The notes beneath the pieces are model-generated. The model ran no database searches. It worked only from the letters and a program-made list of their open reading frames with translations, and had not been told where the DNA came from. Of a stretch of DNA of 64,000 nt, positions 48,008 to 61,340 are shown one piece after another. A program made the translations under genes and the position numbers. Within the stretch, counting starts at the first letter, position 1. Every line of letters begins with the position of its first letter. This DNA is from Oreocharis arfaki. Lineage: Eukaryota > Chordata > Aves > Passeriformes > Paramythiidae. The stretch covers positions 248,001-312,000 of the forward strand of contig VZRR01002192.1 of assembly GCA_013398015.1 (NCBI GenBank). The letters are read 5' to 3'.

Positions 48008-48330
48008 CACAGATTTACAGAATAAATGAAATTGAAAGGGATTTCAGTAGTTGTATAGACTAACCTCTTGTTCCAAGCATCATTTTCAATGAGGTCAGAT
48101 CAGATTGCTCAGCACTTTAACCAGTCAGAGCTTGAAAACCTTCAAAGATGGAGATGGTGCAACCTGTTCTACTACTTGGCTGCCATCGTGGGAAGAAAGA
48201 TTTTTCCTATATCTGGTTAGAATTTCTCTAGTTTCAGTTTCGATCTGTTGCCCCTTGTCTTCCTCTGAAGAGCCTGGCTCCAGCATTTCCTTGCATGAAT
48301 CTCTATGGTACTTGGTTGTTTTTTGTCATG
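48008..48330 (-). mobile_element. CR1 LINE 3' fragment, degraded
   Basis: In plus-strand reading the order is typical of inverted CR1: ACAGATTTACAGAATAAATG (3' tail region), TTGAAAGGGATTTCAGTAG, GACTAACCTCTTGTTCC, ATTGCTCAGCACTTTAACC, GCTTGAAAACCTTCAAAGATG, GGTGCAACCTGTTCTACTAC, GAAAGATTTTTCCTATATCT, and CTGTTGCCCCTTGTCTTCC. This matches the CR1 3' region (3'UTR and end of ORF2) read backwards. The copy is 5'-truncated, as usual for CR1. It contains stops and indels, so it is dead. Homology fades beyond about 48290-48330. Confidence 0.8.
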
Positions 48331-51300
48331 CAGGTGGAATGCAAACCATTAACCTTTTTGCTCTGGGCCTGGAGTTGTCAGAGTAATTTTTGTTTTGCCT
48401 TTCTCTGTGTCCATTCAACCTGGAATGACTCTTTTTTCTTGCAGTGCTTTGTTGTAGCTGTCTGTCAGATAAATCCTGCCTTTGGTCACAAGCGCAAAGC
48501 ATTTGGTTGTTTAGTGTCTGAGGTTCTTTACAGGTGAAATGCAACTAAGTCACTACTTTTCATAGGATGGGGCATGTAGTGTATGCACTTACAAAAGTGC
48601 ACAGTATACATTTAAATAGGAAATTAAGCACTGAAGCTAATATAAGATTGATGAGAAAAAGCTCACTGTCAGCGTGTCATAGTATTACAAGCTGTATCAG
48701 ATTTGTGTGCCCAGCATAAGGTTTAAAGAAAGCACATTAAAAGCAATGTATGGTTGCCTGGTTTCTTCTTCAACTATCAAATGCAAAGCCACACATGAGC
48801 AATTTTGAGAGCTGAACCCCTCTGACAATATCAAACTCTTGAGTACTTCTGACAGCCACTGTTGAAGCCAGCTGATTTGTAGAATAACACATTGTCCATT
48901 CCTCCAGACAAGTGAAATTACTGTCCTTGCCTGGCCGTATTGAAATGATTTGATTTGATTTCAGGAAAATCCATTTCTAATCACCTATAACTTTTTAGCA
49001 GTTTCTGTTGTGATGGATAGTTTTGCAGGTTTCATACAGCAACTAGAGCTTCTATCCTCCTATAGAATTCCTGAATAGTTCTGTGTGTACACTCACATCT
49101 GTATTACACGTTTCATTCCACAAATTGCTAAACATTCCGGGCCTACTTCTGCAGGCTGCGTGTAAGAGAATCAGTAGTTCTGTTGAGACCCATGTCTGAC
49201 ACTGAGTGCATGGTGCATGACTCAGAACCAGAGTACACAAAACTTTGTGGGGTTGTTAGCAGTTTATTGAGGTTGACAAGATCCTAAATGTCTGGATTTT
49301 ATATTAATCTTGAATTTTCAATCAAAAAATATTTCTGCAATTGCGCTTTCGCTCTTTTTGAAGGGAAAAAGGAATATCAGCTTTTAAATGGTGGCATGAC
49401 CAAGTGTCTTAATGCGTAGGTACAAGTGGTCTGGCAGCTTGTCTGTTCGTTCTTTACTGTGGAAAATCTACATGTTCCCATCCTCCTAGAAGACAGCAAG
49501 TTGAACTGCAGTTAATCTGCTAGATTTTTGCTGTAATCAGTATCATTATCATCATGTCTTGAAATTATATGTGTATGGTTAATCTGATTGGCATTAACCC
49601 CCTTCTGCTCATGCGTAACACCTACCATATATTTGATGATTTTTTTGAACTGTCTGGTTTCTGTTGGTTTTGCATTGTTTCCTTTTCATCTCAGCATCAC
49701 CAGCATGCAGGTTAATTTGAACATCCTACTTTGGAAGACTATCATGTATCAATCTAACATCTTTGTTAAATTTATACTGTATTTAATTTACTCATTCTCA
49801 AGCAGAATGTGTATTTTGAGTAATTTAATGCTCTTATGTTTTCTTTTTATTACTGAACAGCAGATTCTGTCTCTTGCAAAACAAGGATGTTTGCATGTAA
49901 CGTTTCTCCCACCATTCCCTCAGTTTGGCAGGGAGGCCTGACTGGGTTGTAACTGAAAAAAGAAGTGCATGTGGAGTACCACTGCATCTTAGCCCTTGTT
50001 ACAGCCCAGCCCAGACAATCTTACAGTTTGTAAAGATAATCATGCTATACAGTTTATGTACCTAGAAGCATTAATCACTAACAACTTAAGGAGAAGAAAG
50101 TACAGCATAATCCAAGGTACAATGGGTGTTTGCCTCTCACTTTTATCTTCTGAGAAATTTTAGTTTCAATAACCAAAGTAAAACAAGCAGAACATAGGCA
50201 AAGCTAATTAAGTAGAAAATAAAAAAAACCTGTTTTACATCTGAGGCCTCAACACATATGGCAAAGGAAATTCAGCAGTCTTGTGGAATAAAATATTAAG
50301 GCACATTTTTTAGCTGGACCAGAGAGTGGCTGATGTACAAATACATAATGAACTGAGAGAGATTTGTCAAGAAGCAACTGTATGAACATGGAACCAAGCA
50401 CATTTGAGGCCAGAAGAAGTAACACAAAAAGGTCAGAAAGACCATCAAAGTGTCTTTTGGAAGCTCATTTTTTTGGACCTTGATCTTATGCCAGATGAAG
50501 AGAAAAGGGAGCAATAGTAATTGAGTTGAAGATACTTGATATGAACTACAGCAGCAGACAAAGCATACTGCTGATGTAGAATTGAGCAGATTATGAGTGT
50601 AGCAGAGGACCTTCCGCGGATTTTATTTTAATTATTACTTCTGGGTTTTTCCTGTAACAACATGCAAAATTTTTATCATATAGTAACATTTTCTTTCATC
50701 AACAATTAATTGAATCCATTATCTACCTCATTATAGAATACATGGAAGAGGGAAATTTATGAGGGACATTATAAAAGATATGACTTATTTGGTCATTCCA
50801 AGTTGCTGGGATCAAATTTGAAAGCAGCTTGCTCAAATTTCTACGCTACTGTGCCCTAGCCCCGTGAAAGGTGCCTGTTATTTCCTACCCATTTGTTATA
50901 GTATCCTGTTCTTGGCAGGATGCCTGCTATTTAAGGTTACTTTCATTAATCAGCCATAAGTTAATTTCTTTGCAGGCAGAATCTCTGATCTCATTATGTT
51001 GTCTCTAAAGCTGAAGACCTCAGGTTGTTTTATTTTTACTTTGATGTCATGGTAAAAAGATAGTTTTAAGTTAAAGAACTATGTCTCTGAGGAATCATTT
51101 GGTAGTCTTTGAAAAAGTGACAAATTGGACAATCATGAAGCAATATTCACATCTTTAGCTAAAAGTTATAAAATTCAGTGACTGATGCATTTCTGGAATG
51201 TGGATTGTATCCTTAAAATAACCTGCACTATATGGATTGCCTTGCAAAGGTACATAGAAGAATTATTCTCACAGGCTGCCTGGTGTCAGGGCTAAACACA

Positions 51301-53219
51301 TAATTAAGTCAGTGATAACATGGGAAAATCATTTTTCCTGCCCTGTGACAGGCAGTTCTTTTTCTAGGGGTTATGTGCATATCTTAGCTTATAGCTGTGA
51401 CTCTCTTTGTTGTACTTCTTTCTGATTTTTTTTAATAGCAGTCAACATGTTTAAAAGTTTATAGGCAGATCCACGACTCCTGTGTAGTACATTTCTGCTT
51501 TGAGATGTTTCTTTTCTAACAGACTGATCACTTTTCTCTTCTTTCCTTTTTTTTTTTTTTTTCAAGATAGATGGCCATTACCAGTACATGGGAACAGCAG
51601 TCTGACTTGATATGTTGCATATACTATGAGTTTAATGTTTTTTTCCATTGCACTTCATTTCCCTAATGCTACCTGAGGTACTTCGAGACACATGCATCCC
51701 TGTCTTCTGTCTTTGAGAGTTAACTTCAACTGGAGCAATAAAATCTGGGTGCTTTTTAGAGCATTAAATCTGGCGAGTGGATATTTGTCGTGATGTCTTT
51801 CAGGACCACCAGGTGTATGTCAGGGAGTGGGAAAGTTGCTCCACAGGTAACTCAAATCTCTCTGAGCAAGCCTAGTACATGAAGAAGCCATTTGTATCCC
51901 ACTGAGTCCCATAATGCTGAGAACGTTGCTGAGATTTACACGAGTCCAATCTCTGCAGCTGGTAAGAAGGGTGGCTGCAGCGGGGCGGCATCTGTGTGAC
52001 CTGAATCCCTGTTTCTCATGCTTCAGAGTGGCACTGGTGGGGTTTTTGGGTTTTTATTTGTTTTGGTTTTAGCTGGGTCAAAGCTACTGCGAAGGGTGCA
52101 TTTTATGAAACCAGGCAGCTGGAAAGCAGTTATGTGGGAGAGCTCAGGAAAGGGAGCCATGCTGCCTCTTGGGGATGAAGTGGGAATGCTGGGTCAAAGG
52201 GAATCTATTGGCAAAGGCCCTGCATGCCTGTTTCCATAGCTTACTTAGGTTTGCCCCAATGCTTTTAGACAGAATTGTTGTCAATGGTATTGATCAGATG
52301 TTCTGATAATCCAGCAAGCTTCCTGATGTGTTAAATCCCCTTCTTTCACGTGGTGTTAAGTGTGGAAGAAGTATATGTAACTCTCAGTGGACGCTGCCAA
52401 AGGATGGCTGCTCACCATCAATTGTGCTGCACATGCCAATTCCAATTAGTCATTTACCAGCCACTTTTAAGACTTTCTTGCAATTTGGTGTACTCCTTCA
52501 AATATACTGTGTGCTTCTAGAGTTTTAATTTATGTTTTTATTAGAAGAATTACACAAAAAGTTTTGTTTTCATCAGACATAAAAAATGCTGAATTAGATT
52601 TCTACTACCTATGGATTCTTAGAAGTGTATATCCAAACTAAAAAGTGGACAAAGAAATTATCAGCTCCAGAAGAGCAAAATTTTCTATTTAAAGCAATTT
52701 AAATACAACAAACAGGACCAAATGTAACATTTGAATGTAAGCTAAAATTTGCAATGCATCTTGGAAGGAAACTTAGCTTTGCTTAAGCTTCTGATTTCTT
52801 TTGCATAGTTGCTTTGTAGTTGTTTTATGACCAAATTCTTTCTATAGAAAGTATCAAGTTTTCAATCTACTTTATCTTGTGCTTTGAAGCAGTTACAATG
52901 TAAGAAGGGTGAGATTTTCAAGACCTCTTCCTTTTTGTTTGTGCGCATGCATGTAGAGTAACAGCTTCCAGGCCTCCCATTCTCCATCACCACGAGCTCA
53001 GAAGAGCTGTTAATGCAGACAAGATCAGATGTCATCACTTGTTTTGTCTAAAAAGTCTTGTGTGATGGCCCACCTAATCACCACCTCCTCCCTTGCTCCG
53101 TAGTGGAGAAGGGCAGGAGTGCAGCCCATGAGCCCTGTGCAGCCCACGGGAAGGCATCCAGAATTCCCCTTTAGTCAAAATGAGACTTAATACAGCAAGA
53201 AATGGGTTAATGGTTGTAT
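48331..53219. other. Gene-free unique sequence
   Basis: No supported gene in 4.9 kb. The 117-aa frame at 49588-49941 (+) is T-rich and unrecognised. The 73-aa frame at 52018-52239 lies on a GC-richer patch. Simple sequence is limited to a T run at about 51549-51563. No RNA genes or further repeats recognised. Confidence 0.6.
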
Positions 53220-53600
53220 CTCCACTTCAGCAAATGCACAATGAAGAGGTAGATTAGGAGAGATGAAAAATTTATTGCAAAAGTGGCAGAGTATTATGAA
53301 AAACAAAATTATTTCATTGAGCGGGAGTTCTGTTACCATAATCCTAATAATAAACTCTGTTACAATAATAATAGGAGAAAAACTAATTGCAGCAAGGACA
53401 GGACAAATCTTTTTTAATCTTCCTTGTCATCTCAACTAAATCCAAACCTATTTGTATTAACCTTTGCTGACAGAGTCACATGATGGACATAATTTCTAGT
53501 AATTTACCAGCAGTAGATCTAACCTTTCTTCATCAAATATTCATAAAGGCATGATTCTCAATGATTTTCTGTCTCTTTTCATATTTACAGCTTGTTGTCT
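53220..53600. promoter_or_regulatory. Candidate conserved non-coding element
   Basis: AT-rich but non-repetitive. It contains TTATTGCAAAAG, CTAATTGCAGC, TCCTAATAATAAACTC and ATTTCTAGTAATTTACCAGC, giving many homeodomain-type sites. It lacks supported ORFs. Weaker than the 27960-28620 candidate. Confidence 0.25.
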
Positions 53601-53941
53601 TCTTCCTTTTTACTATAATTTGAACACAATTGAAGTCAGATGGAATTAAAGTGGAATTGCTTTGGTGGATACAGAACCTGAAAGCAAAGAATAACTAATT
53701 GAAATTTCTCATAAGTCGAGATCATGTTGTACTCTGATGGGACTGCATTAAACTGCCCACATGTCCTTGCCTTTTGAGGCGTTAAAAACTCAACCCAGGT
53801 TAAATGGCATCAGTTCTTGTCATTGGCATAACTGTTTAAAATGTGTGTGTCATGCATCTGCGTAAACACACGTGGAGTGGAAAGTATGAACTTTTACTGA
53901 ATCCTTGGACAAGGTATTTGAGTCATGAAAAGAAATGCTGT
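53601..53941. other. Gene-free unique sequence
   Basis: No gene, repeat or RNA feature seen. Confidence 0.65.
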
Positions 53942-54022
53942 GGACTCAATTCTTTCTTTAGGTGTAAATAAGACTGACCATTGAACTCTAGTGAACTGTT
54001 CTAGTGTAAAACTGATATAAAA
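53942..54022. repeat. Ancient amniote palindromic repeat copy
   Basis: CAATTCTTTCTTTAGGTGTA opens the copy, followed by AATAAGACTGACCATTGAA, then CTCTAGTGAACTGTTCTAG and TGTAAAACTGAT. This tracks the old element with GGTGTAAAT and ATTTACACC-type arms around a CCATTGA/TCAATGG centre. The centre keeps CCATTGAACTCTAGTG. It lies within chance-length open frames and has no flanking duplication that I can see. Confidence 0.45.
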
Positions 54023-57000
54023 GGTTGAAGATAAATCAGTGTGATTGAGGCAGTATAGAACTACTATGAAACCTGGACTATGCATCTCTTTCTTTCTAGG
54101 AAATTTAAATCTGAAATATAATTATATATTACCTGTAAAATGATCACATTTCCCAAGGGGTTTTGCTTCTAATGAAGAAATTATATACAAACAAGGGCAC
54201 TTATTTCAGTTTTATTCTAAAACAGTGGAAAATAAGAACAGCTTTTAATTTTGGTAATTAAAAAATTTTATTTCTGCAAAGTACTAATTTTGCGCATTCA
54301 GATATGCATATATGTAATTTATGGAATAATTCCTCTTGACATAGACTCTGAGTTTAGACTGTCTTCATATTTAAAGAATTTGTGATTATCAATATAATTA
54401 TAGTGCTCATGGTAATTCCAGCAGACAGGAGAGAGCAGTGCAGTGAGTGTGGCTTCGTGCTCCAGGAAAATCTCGGGTGCTACATCTCGTGTAACTGCAT
54501 CTAAAGAGGGTGACCACCAAGTCAGCAGCCTCCTGAAAACCTGGTGTTTCCACCGGTCCCTTGGCAAGGGCGGGAGGTTTCTGGGACTAGTCAAGTTGGT
54601 CTGGTGTAGCCAGTGAGGCTTTACAGCTTCCCAGATGACCTTGATCCTGTAATGTACCATAAAGGACTGGCTTTCTCCATTAGTAGTTTGTTTGTGAGAG
54701 CTGGGAAGGTGACTTGTAATACAGCTGCTTTTCCTGATTCTTCCATAATGACATTTGGAACAAGCAGATGATCTCCTTTGATTCAATGTGACTTTGTATT
54801 TTTGGTGACTCCATGTTGTCTTTGGAGAAAATAAGTAAATTAAAATATAAATATGCTGTTTACTTATATATTAATATATTTAATATCTTTCATAAATTGC
54901 ATCACAAATTGTAGCCTTAATTAAATTTTTGTGTGTGTACATACCTTTTGACCAGTTCTCTTTTCATTTAAACCTATAAACATTAATTAAACCTATTAAA
55001 ATTAGACTTATACCTGTCTATAACAAGTGCAAGGGAATGAGGAGTGTGCTGCTTCCTAAAGGTTTTCTTTTCCCTGCATAAGTGTTTTTCTCTGCACGGT
55101 GGTGTTGGGTTCAAAGGCTAAACTGATTCTTTTGGAGCTTTGAAAAGAGAACTCTTCTGTCTTCTTTCATTCTCCTGGAGTATCTTTTCCAATTAGAATG
55201 TATAATTTTACAGCAAGATCTATTACAAGGAGCTTTGAAAGTCTTATTCAAGGTAATCTTGGTAAAGAATGGATATGTAAAAGTTTGAGCATCAGTGTAT
55301 TTGGGATTTTTATGTCAGTTTTTTTTTACTTCTATCACAAGTTACTAAATTTTATGCCTATGCTAGCTGTGTAACTGCGTGGTTTCCAGGCAGGAATCTT
55401 TTCTTGATTTGAAGATGTCAGAAATTAGGAATATTCTGTTCCTTTAACAGTTTGTCCCAGTGTGTAACTGACTTCACTGTAAAAAACAGGCATATTCAAA
55501 TTTCTCTGGGTTCTTTTTCAAATTTCAGCCCCCACTGCTAGACAAGAGAGCTCTTCCATACAAGATATTTTCCTTCAGTCTATTAGTTTTAAATCTGATA
55601 AGTGAAGCAAATTGAGTAAATCATTACTGTGTGTTTTTCACCTGTCTCCACAGTCTCTTTTCTCTGTTTTCTTCAACCTACTTCTGAAAGGCTGGAAACA
55701 AGGCTATTCCATGTCATTCTCATTTTGTTTGTCTAACAATGTTTGTATTCCAGAAAAAGTACACTGATTGTAGTGCTTTATATATTCATATTATCTGTCA
55801 AATGAGTCCTGTACCAGATTTTCTATTGCCTGATGATATGTTACAGAGCCTGTAGAAACCTGGAGAATTTCGTCTCCCTTGTCATGACAGTAGCACTCTA
55901 ACAGTCTATAATTTCCAGAATTCAAGTCAGCATTAGTGGGCCACAGAGCTCTTCAGTCTGGTCCAAGTTAATAGCACAACATAGTGCCAGACATCAACAT
56001 CTCTAAGAGTCTGTGAGCAAAGGTGAGCATTGTTTGTGTGTATGTATCCTAGAACAAGCTGAGAAAAAATAGGTTTGAACCCTGCTGAAAGCTTGATGGC
56101 ACACCCCTAGCTGACTTCTGCCAAGTGGGGTTTTTACATTGGTAGAAAATTATTTGACTCCGAAAATTCAGTGATGCAGAGAAGAACACCCTTTGTTGCT
56201 GTTTAAACCCCAAAGCCGTCATAATGCAAAGTTGTTCTCTTGAGGGTATTTACACCGTCTAGCTAGAAAAGTCGAAAATATATCAAGAAGATTGGCACCT
56301 AGTTTAAATTATGAGACAAATGTAAATGAGCAGTATTTTTCTAGTATCTTGTCAGGAGGAACACAGAAAAAAGAGGAAGAAGTGCATGGAGCATTCCTTC
56401 AAGGGCCTGAAAAGAACAGCTGGTTACAGTGTGATTTCACCAGTGTTTCACCCTGGCTGTGCAGACAAACCAACATTAGGTAAACTGGACCTGATGAAGT
56501 CATTAAGTCCTGGAAGAGGGAGATGAAGCTGATAGCTGTTATCAGAAATAGCTAAGCCAGGCCTGTCAGTGTTTGGGCAGACAGCAGTGTCGTGGTGAAA
56601 TGCTGGAAAAGCTCGAGTGAAAGTGCAAAGGAGAAGGAGAAGGTCTAAGAAAATTCCTCATCTTCCTGAGGAATGTCATTGACTTCCTTAGATGCTCCAA
56701 CTGGCACTTCAGTAAAGCAGGATAGACGGTGAAATTTCCATGTAGAACTGTGCATATCTGAGAAATACAAACTACAGATTAATAACTCCTCAGGAGCACT
56801 TAAGAATGGAAAAAGAAAAAGGGACACCTGCTGTTTGGACTGAAAAGAGGATTATGTAGCTACTGCCAAAACCCTTAAAGTTTACATTCGTTTCTTGGCA
56901 TTATGACAGGCTGGAGTAATAGCATTTCAGCAGAGAAAAAGGTGAGCACATTGCATTGTAGATTAATATGATCACAATATTATTTGAAAAAGCAAACAAC

Positions 57001-57704
57001 GTAGGAGGGATATTAGGTCAGTTGCATACTCAGGGAAGCAATGTTTCTTGTAACAGGGAGAGAAAAAATTTCATCAGCAGTTCATTGTAAGGAAGCTCAG
57101 CTGGCAACCTATAAACTGGGAAAAATGGAGTCTGAAATACAACATTCCTAGACAAAATAAAACATGTGAAAGGCCAAAATCATCCACTTTTCATAAAGTT
57201 TAAATAACTGTTCTTTAGCAGACACAGAACAAAGGAAGACAAAACAGTAGGTCTCTTGTGAGAGTAGTGAAATTGATACTTTCCATGATGTGTATCTTTT
57301 TTCCATGAATTTGCACAAAATATGGAGGGATAGACAGTTAATGGCACCCAACAACAGACGATTTCTGTTTCCTTGGTGTCAAAAAATTACCCACAGAATG
57401 TGAACCTGACAGTGTAATGTAGGTTACTTGACAGAAACCCCTGAGAAGTTCTTTTGGTAGGTTACTGAAGTCCTGCATTTCTTCAGGTAACATACAGCAG
57501 ATTTTTGCCCATGAGTTAGAGAGAATGTTTAGTGCAGCACAGGGACTAGAGACTAAATGCAGGGCGAGGGATTGGGGTAGGGATTGGATGTCTGGCCCTA
57601 AGAGAAGTTGCAGATAATCCTGTATATGTGTATAGCTGTGCTTTGAGCAGAGATGCAGAGATCACGTCCTGGGCCCTACACGGTGGAGCTTTTCAGCCTG
57701 TGCT
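54023..57704. other. Gene-free sequence with a 155-aa minus-strand frame
   Basis: The minus-strand frame 54319-54786 is the second longest in the window. It contains no recognised domain, though its GC-richer middle (54430-54620) is unlike the AT-rich flanks. It could be a decayed repeat or chance. Other frames are shorter than 70 aa. No RNA gene or named repeat is seen. Confidence 0.5.
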
Positions 57705-57806
57705 GAACCCGAAATATAGTTGAAAATTCCACTGAGCTAAATGAGATTTGAATGTGTGACTATGCATTTTGCTCAGAACTGAGAGAAGATTGAATCAGGT
57801 CCTTAA
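57705..57806. repeat. Possible ancient amniote repeat debris
   Basis: AAAATTCCACTGAGCTAAAT, then TTTTGCTCAGAACTGAGAGAA and GATTGAATCAGGTCCTTAATT, faintly match the 'ACTCCCATTGA..TCAATGGGAG ... GGATCAGGCCCTTAATTAG' type of old amniote repeat. A similar trace (GTGAATGTAGGGCAGGATCG) lies at about 58735. Weak. Confidence 0.25.
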
Positions 57807-59708
57807 TTAGCTAATATAAGAGGTCTTTGGAATTCTGATGTGGTGTTTTAGGAGGAATTATATGATAAAATAACGTGAGTAGCCTTGCAGGTCATTCAGC
57901 ACAGCAGATGTTAGCTCCTCTTGTTAGCAAACTCTGGGTTTTGTCGCCATTTCATGATAAAGAATAAGTGAAGAAAAAGCACATAAATGAATTTGAATTA
58001 TGCCTTGCAAATACTAACAAAATAACCCATCTGAACTACTTGTAAGGCATTAGCACCCTATACTTTATTATGATTGGACCATTCCCTATGGCAATAACTT
58101 CAAGAAGAATTTCAAGAATAGTTGCATTTTCTATTGAGAAGCAATTTTTTACTTTCTATAGAGGCAAGATAGTTTTATGAATAACTCTGAAGTTTACTCC
58201 GAAGGCCATTTCAATCGTCCATAGATCTTATGATATTATGTTACCTTCCTTCGTTTCAAATTCACAGCATAAGAAAGAAAAAGAATGACATAAATTGGAT
58301 GTTAGAAGAGTTCTGAAGATAGACATCAGAAGAACTCAAGAGTAAGAAGAGAACTCAGCATTATTTGTTATTTTCCATCCTAAAGTAAAAAGAGAACAAA
58401 GCATCAAAAGCATCAGTAGTGAGAGCAAGCTCAAAGCCAGGACTATATATCATAGCATATAAAACAAGTGAGTTGGCACCACCAAAAGGTCTAAAGTCTT
58501 AGTCTGTGGTTTAAAGTCATTGATACTGCAGTCAGAAAGATCTTTCAGCTGTAGAAGTAAGATGAAGAGCTGTATGCATTTGCTGCAGTAGACGTTTTAG
58601 GTTTTGCCTGCTAGCAGCGTTTTGGTACTAGGGTGAATAAGTTTTCATGGTGCTGAGAGAATTCAAGTCCACTGATAGGATGTTATAGATCAGAATCTTG
58701 CATTTTTTGTAAGTACTTCTGAAAATAATGGGTGTGAATGTAGGGCAGGATCGGATGCATGTACTTTATCTTGTGTTTAAATTGATTGAATGCAATCATA
58801 TTTCATAAACAAAAGCATATTCCAGTCTAGTAACTTTAAGTCATCATCCAGTCTGTACTGGAACTTTAGTTGGTTTTAAAAAAATATTGCAGAATTACAT
58901 TAATTCAAAAATTTTAAACTATAGTGATGTTGAACTTGAAAGTAAGTAATGAAATACATTTATTCACATTGTATTTGGGCAATGGTAATTATTTTCAAGT
59001 GAAAGTAGAAGAGGATATTTTAAATCTCTATATAATGTTTGCAGTTATTTGAAATGCAAAGGGTAATAGAAAAAATTCTGAGGTCTTGCTTGGTAGTCAG
59101 AAGATTTACTCCACTTGTAGAGAAGCAGCTTGTTGAGCATATTGTTGCCATATGATTTTTATTTGTGGCTGGATGTACTGTAGCATTTCCTGGGATATCA
59201 AGTCTGTTTCTCTGCCAGCACAGGAATTTTTTTTGGTGGTATATTTTTATAGTGATTTATCCATAAAATATCACTGAATAAAGCAGCAGCCATGGAGAAA
59301 TTCTACAGTGGCTGAAATGTGATTAGTTACATGAGGCTTTCTTTTTTTTTTTATTCCTAAATTCCTTCTTCCTCTTCTTGAGCCTCTCTGCCTTTCCTGT
59401 ATGTGTTTTCTCATTTCCCTATTATTTGTTCCCTCCTGCGACCGTTTCACCTCATGTTGACCTGAAAAAACTGTTTTAGCCCACAGGATTGCATTGCTCT
59501 TACAGTAGGAGTTCCAATATATGTTATAAACATTCTGGTTGCAGGCTACAGCCAAGGTGCACAACACAGGGAAGACAATGTCGTTCTGCAGCACAATAAA
59601 CCTTTAGTTTTGCTTGTTTCTTTGTTTCCTAAGCCTCTTAGGAGTTCAAGGCCATAGCTCTTGATAGAAAATGTGGTATAAGCTCCTCCTATATACGTGT
59701 GTGAGTAT
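57807..59708. other. Gene-free unique sequence
   Basis: 57930-58270 is even-composition AT-rich DNA that could be a weak conserved element, but I cannot support it further. The 107-aa minus-strand frame at 59271-59594 is Lys/Arg-rich from a pyrimidine-rich plus strand and unrecognised. Confidence 0.55.
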
Positions 59709-59745
59709 GAATATATATATATATATATGTGTGTATATATGTATA
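59709..59745. repeat. (AT)n / (TG)n compound microsatellite
   Basis: An AT dinucleotide run at about 59711-59728 continues into GTGTGTATATATGTATA, followed by GAGAGAG. Likely polymorphic. Short open frames crossing it on both strands are artefacts of the repeat. Confidence 0.85.
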
Positions 59746-61280
59746 AAGAGAGAGATGTCTGTATGTACATACATGTATTTATGTTCTCAAGTTAAGAGTG
59801 ATAAGCAAGATTTTAATTTCAGTCCGCAAATAGAGAGTCTTGGAGTTGTTTGGCTCTCGCGTGTGGTGCTTGCTATCCATCTATCATAGCTTCCTTTTGG
59901 CTATTGAAATGTGCAAATTCACTGAAATGGAGCAAAGCAGGCAAGAGGTGCATCTTAGTAAGAGTCTGAGGGGATCCAGGTGGTTTCGGGGGCAGGATCT
60001 CCATTTGGTGTCACTCTCCCTAATACGCCATGCATCCACAAAGGACTGTTCCGTGTAAAATCGTGTGTAGAGTCCTTGCACAGGGGTTACTACAAACATC
60101 TAAGGCCTGCAGTTGCATTCAGCTCCCAAGTGCTGCCCTGTCTGGGTCACCCTTACTTTGGTCCTGATGGAAGCTAGGGGATTTTGGGGGTGGGTTGTAT
60201 TAGCAGCTGGCAGGAGTGACGCAGGAAGGATTACGTTGCTTTGATGCTGAAAAGATATAGACCCCTCTCCAGTCTGATATAAGGATCAAGTAATGCGCTT
60301 GCTGTTAGTTGCATTCAGTCAAGTTCCCTTTGATTTTACTTTCCTTCTGTAAAAGGGATTTGTCAAACAGCAGTTGATTTTTATTAATGTGAAAAGGTGC
60401 CTTATGGAAAAATACACCTTCAACAAGGAAAATGTTTTAGCTTTCTTGCAAAAGGGCAGAGCCTGAAAATCCTGAAGTTCTTTGGAAAATGCGATTGCTT
60501 ATTTTAAGTGGGGAGGCATTAAGTGGGAGGGCCATCCTCCTGCTGTGTCATTTAAAATGGTCCTATGTTTACATTTTTCCTTACCTATATGACTTTCACA
60601 TAAAAAGAGTACAAAAGATAAAGTGAAAGAGTAAATTATTCTGGAAGCATCATTAACTTTTCAGGTGACATTCTTTTGGAAAATATAGTGTCTTTCAAAA
60701 AAAATGTGCCGTATGCAGGGCTCAGCCCCAGATCTTCCAGCAGTCTAATGCTGGCAAGGGAGGGCATCTGTAGCCCCCTGGGAAGTGGGCTGTGGGGATT
60801 TCCTTTTCTCCTCTTCGTTGGTTTTTATTTCCATTTCCTTTTCCTCTCTTTTTTTCGGTCATTTAACGCTGTTCTGCACAACAGAGGGGAGCATCTGGCC
60901 CCAAGTAAACACCCAATAAAATAAGTGGGGGAAGTTCACAGCTCCCTTGGTGCTATTGCGTCTGTCTGTCTGGTTGTGGACTCAACAAGATAACCATGCA
61001 TCAAATTACATTGTCCAGGCTATCTTCACAACCAGAAGTGCTTGAAACCTTATTTTAATAGAAGCTTAGATTCTGGAGAATACTATAAAATCTCTCCAAA
61101 GGCTCCAAATCAGCAATTCCATCTGTGTTTCTGCAAATGTAGAGGAGCAATGCCCCAGCTGATTATGCAAACAGAATGAAAATAGTTATTTTAAAAGTGC
61201 ATAAAATCGAGACTTTGGGGAAAACAAGTCAGCTGTGTTTATACTCAGCATATAGCAGACATGTTGTTTCTTTGTCTGAA
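59746..61280. other. Gene-free unique sequence
   Basis: Overlapping frames of 65-82 aa at 59840-60177 and 60676-60924 have no domain. Nothing else is seen. Confidence 0.6.
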
Positions 61281-61340
61281 AGAATCATAGGGAAGCAGGG
61301 ATTGCAAGTGAAATAAAACAGCCGATCATACAGTGCAACA
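61281..61340 (-). mobile_element. Short CR1-like 3' end
   Basis: AGAATCATAGGGAAGCAGGG, followed by ATTGCAAGTGAAATAAAACA and GCCGATCATACAGTGCAAC, parallels inverted CR1 3' ends, where AGAATCATAG..TCAGGGTTGGAAGGGACC precedes GATCATC.AGTCCAAC. Only about 60 bp are alignable by eye, so confidence is moderate. Confidence 0.45.
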
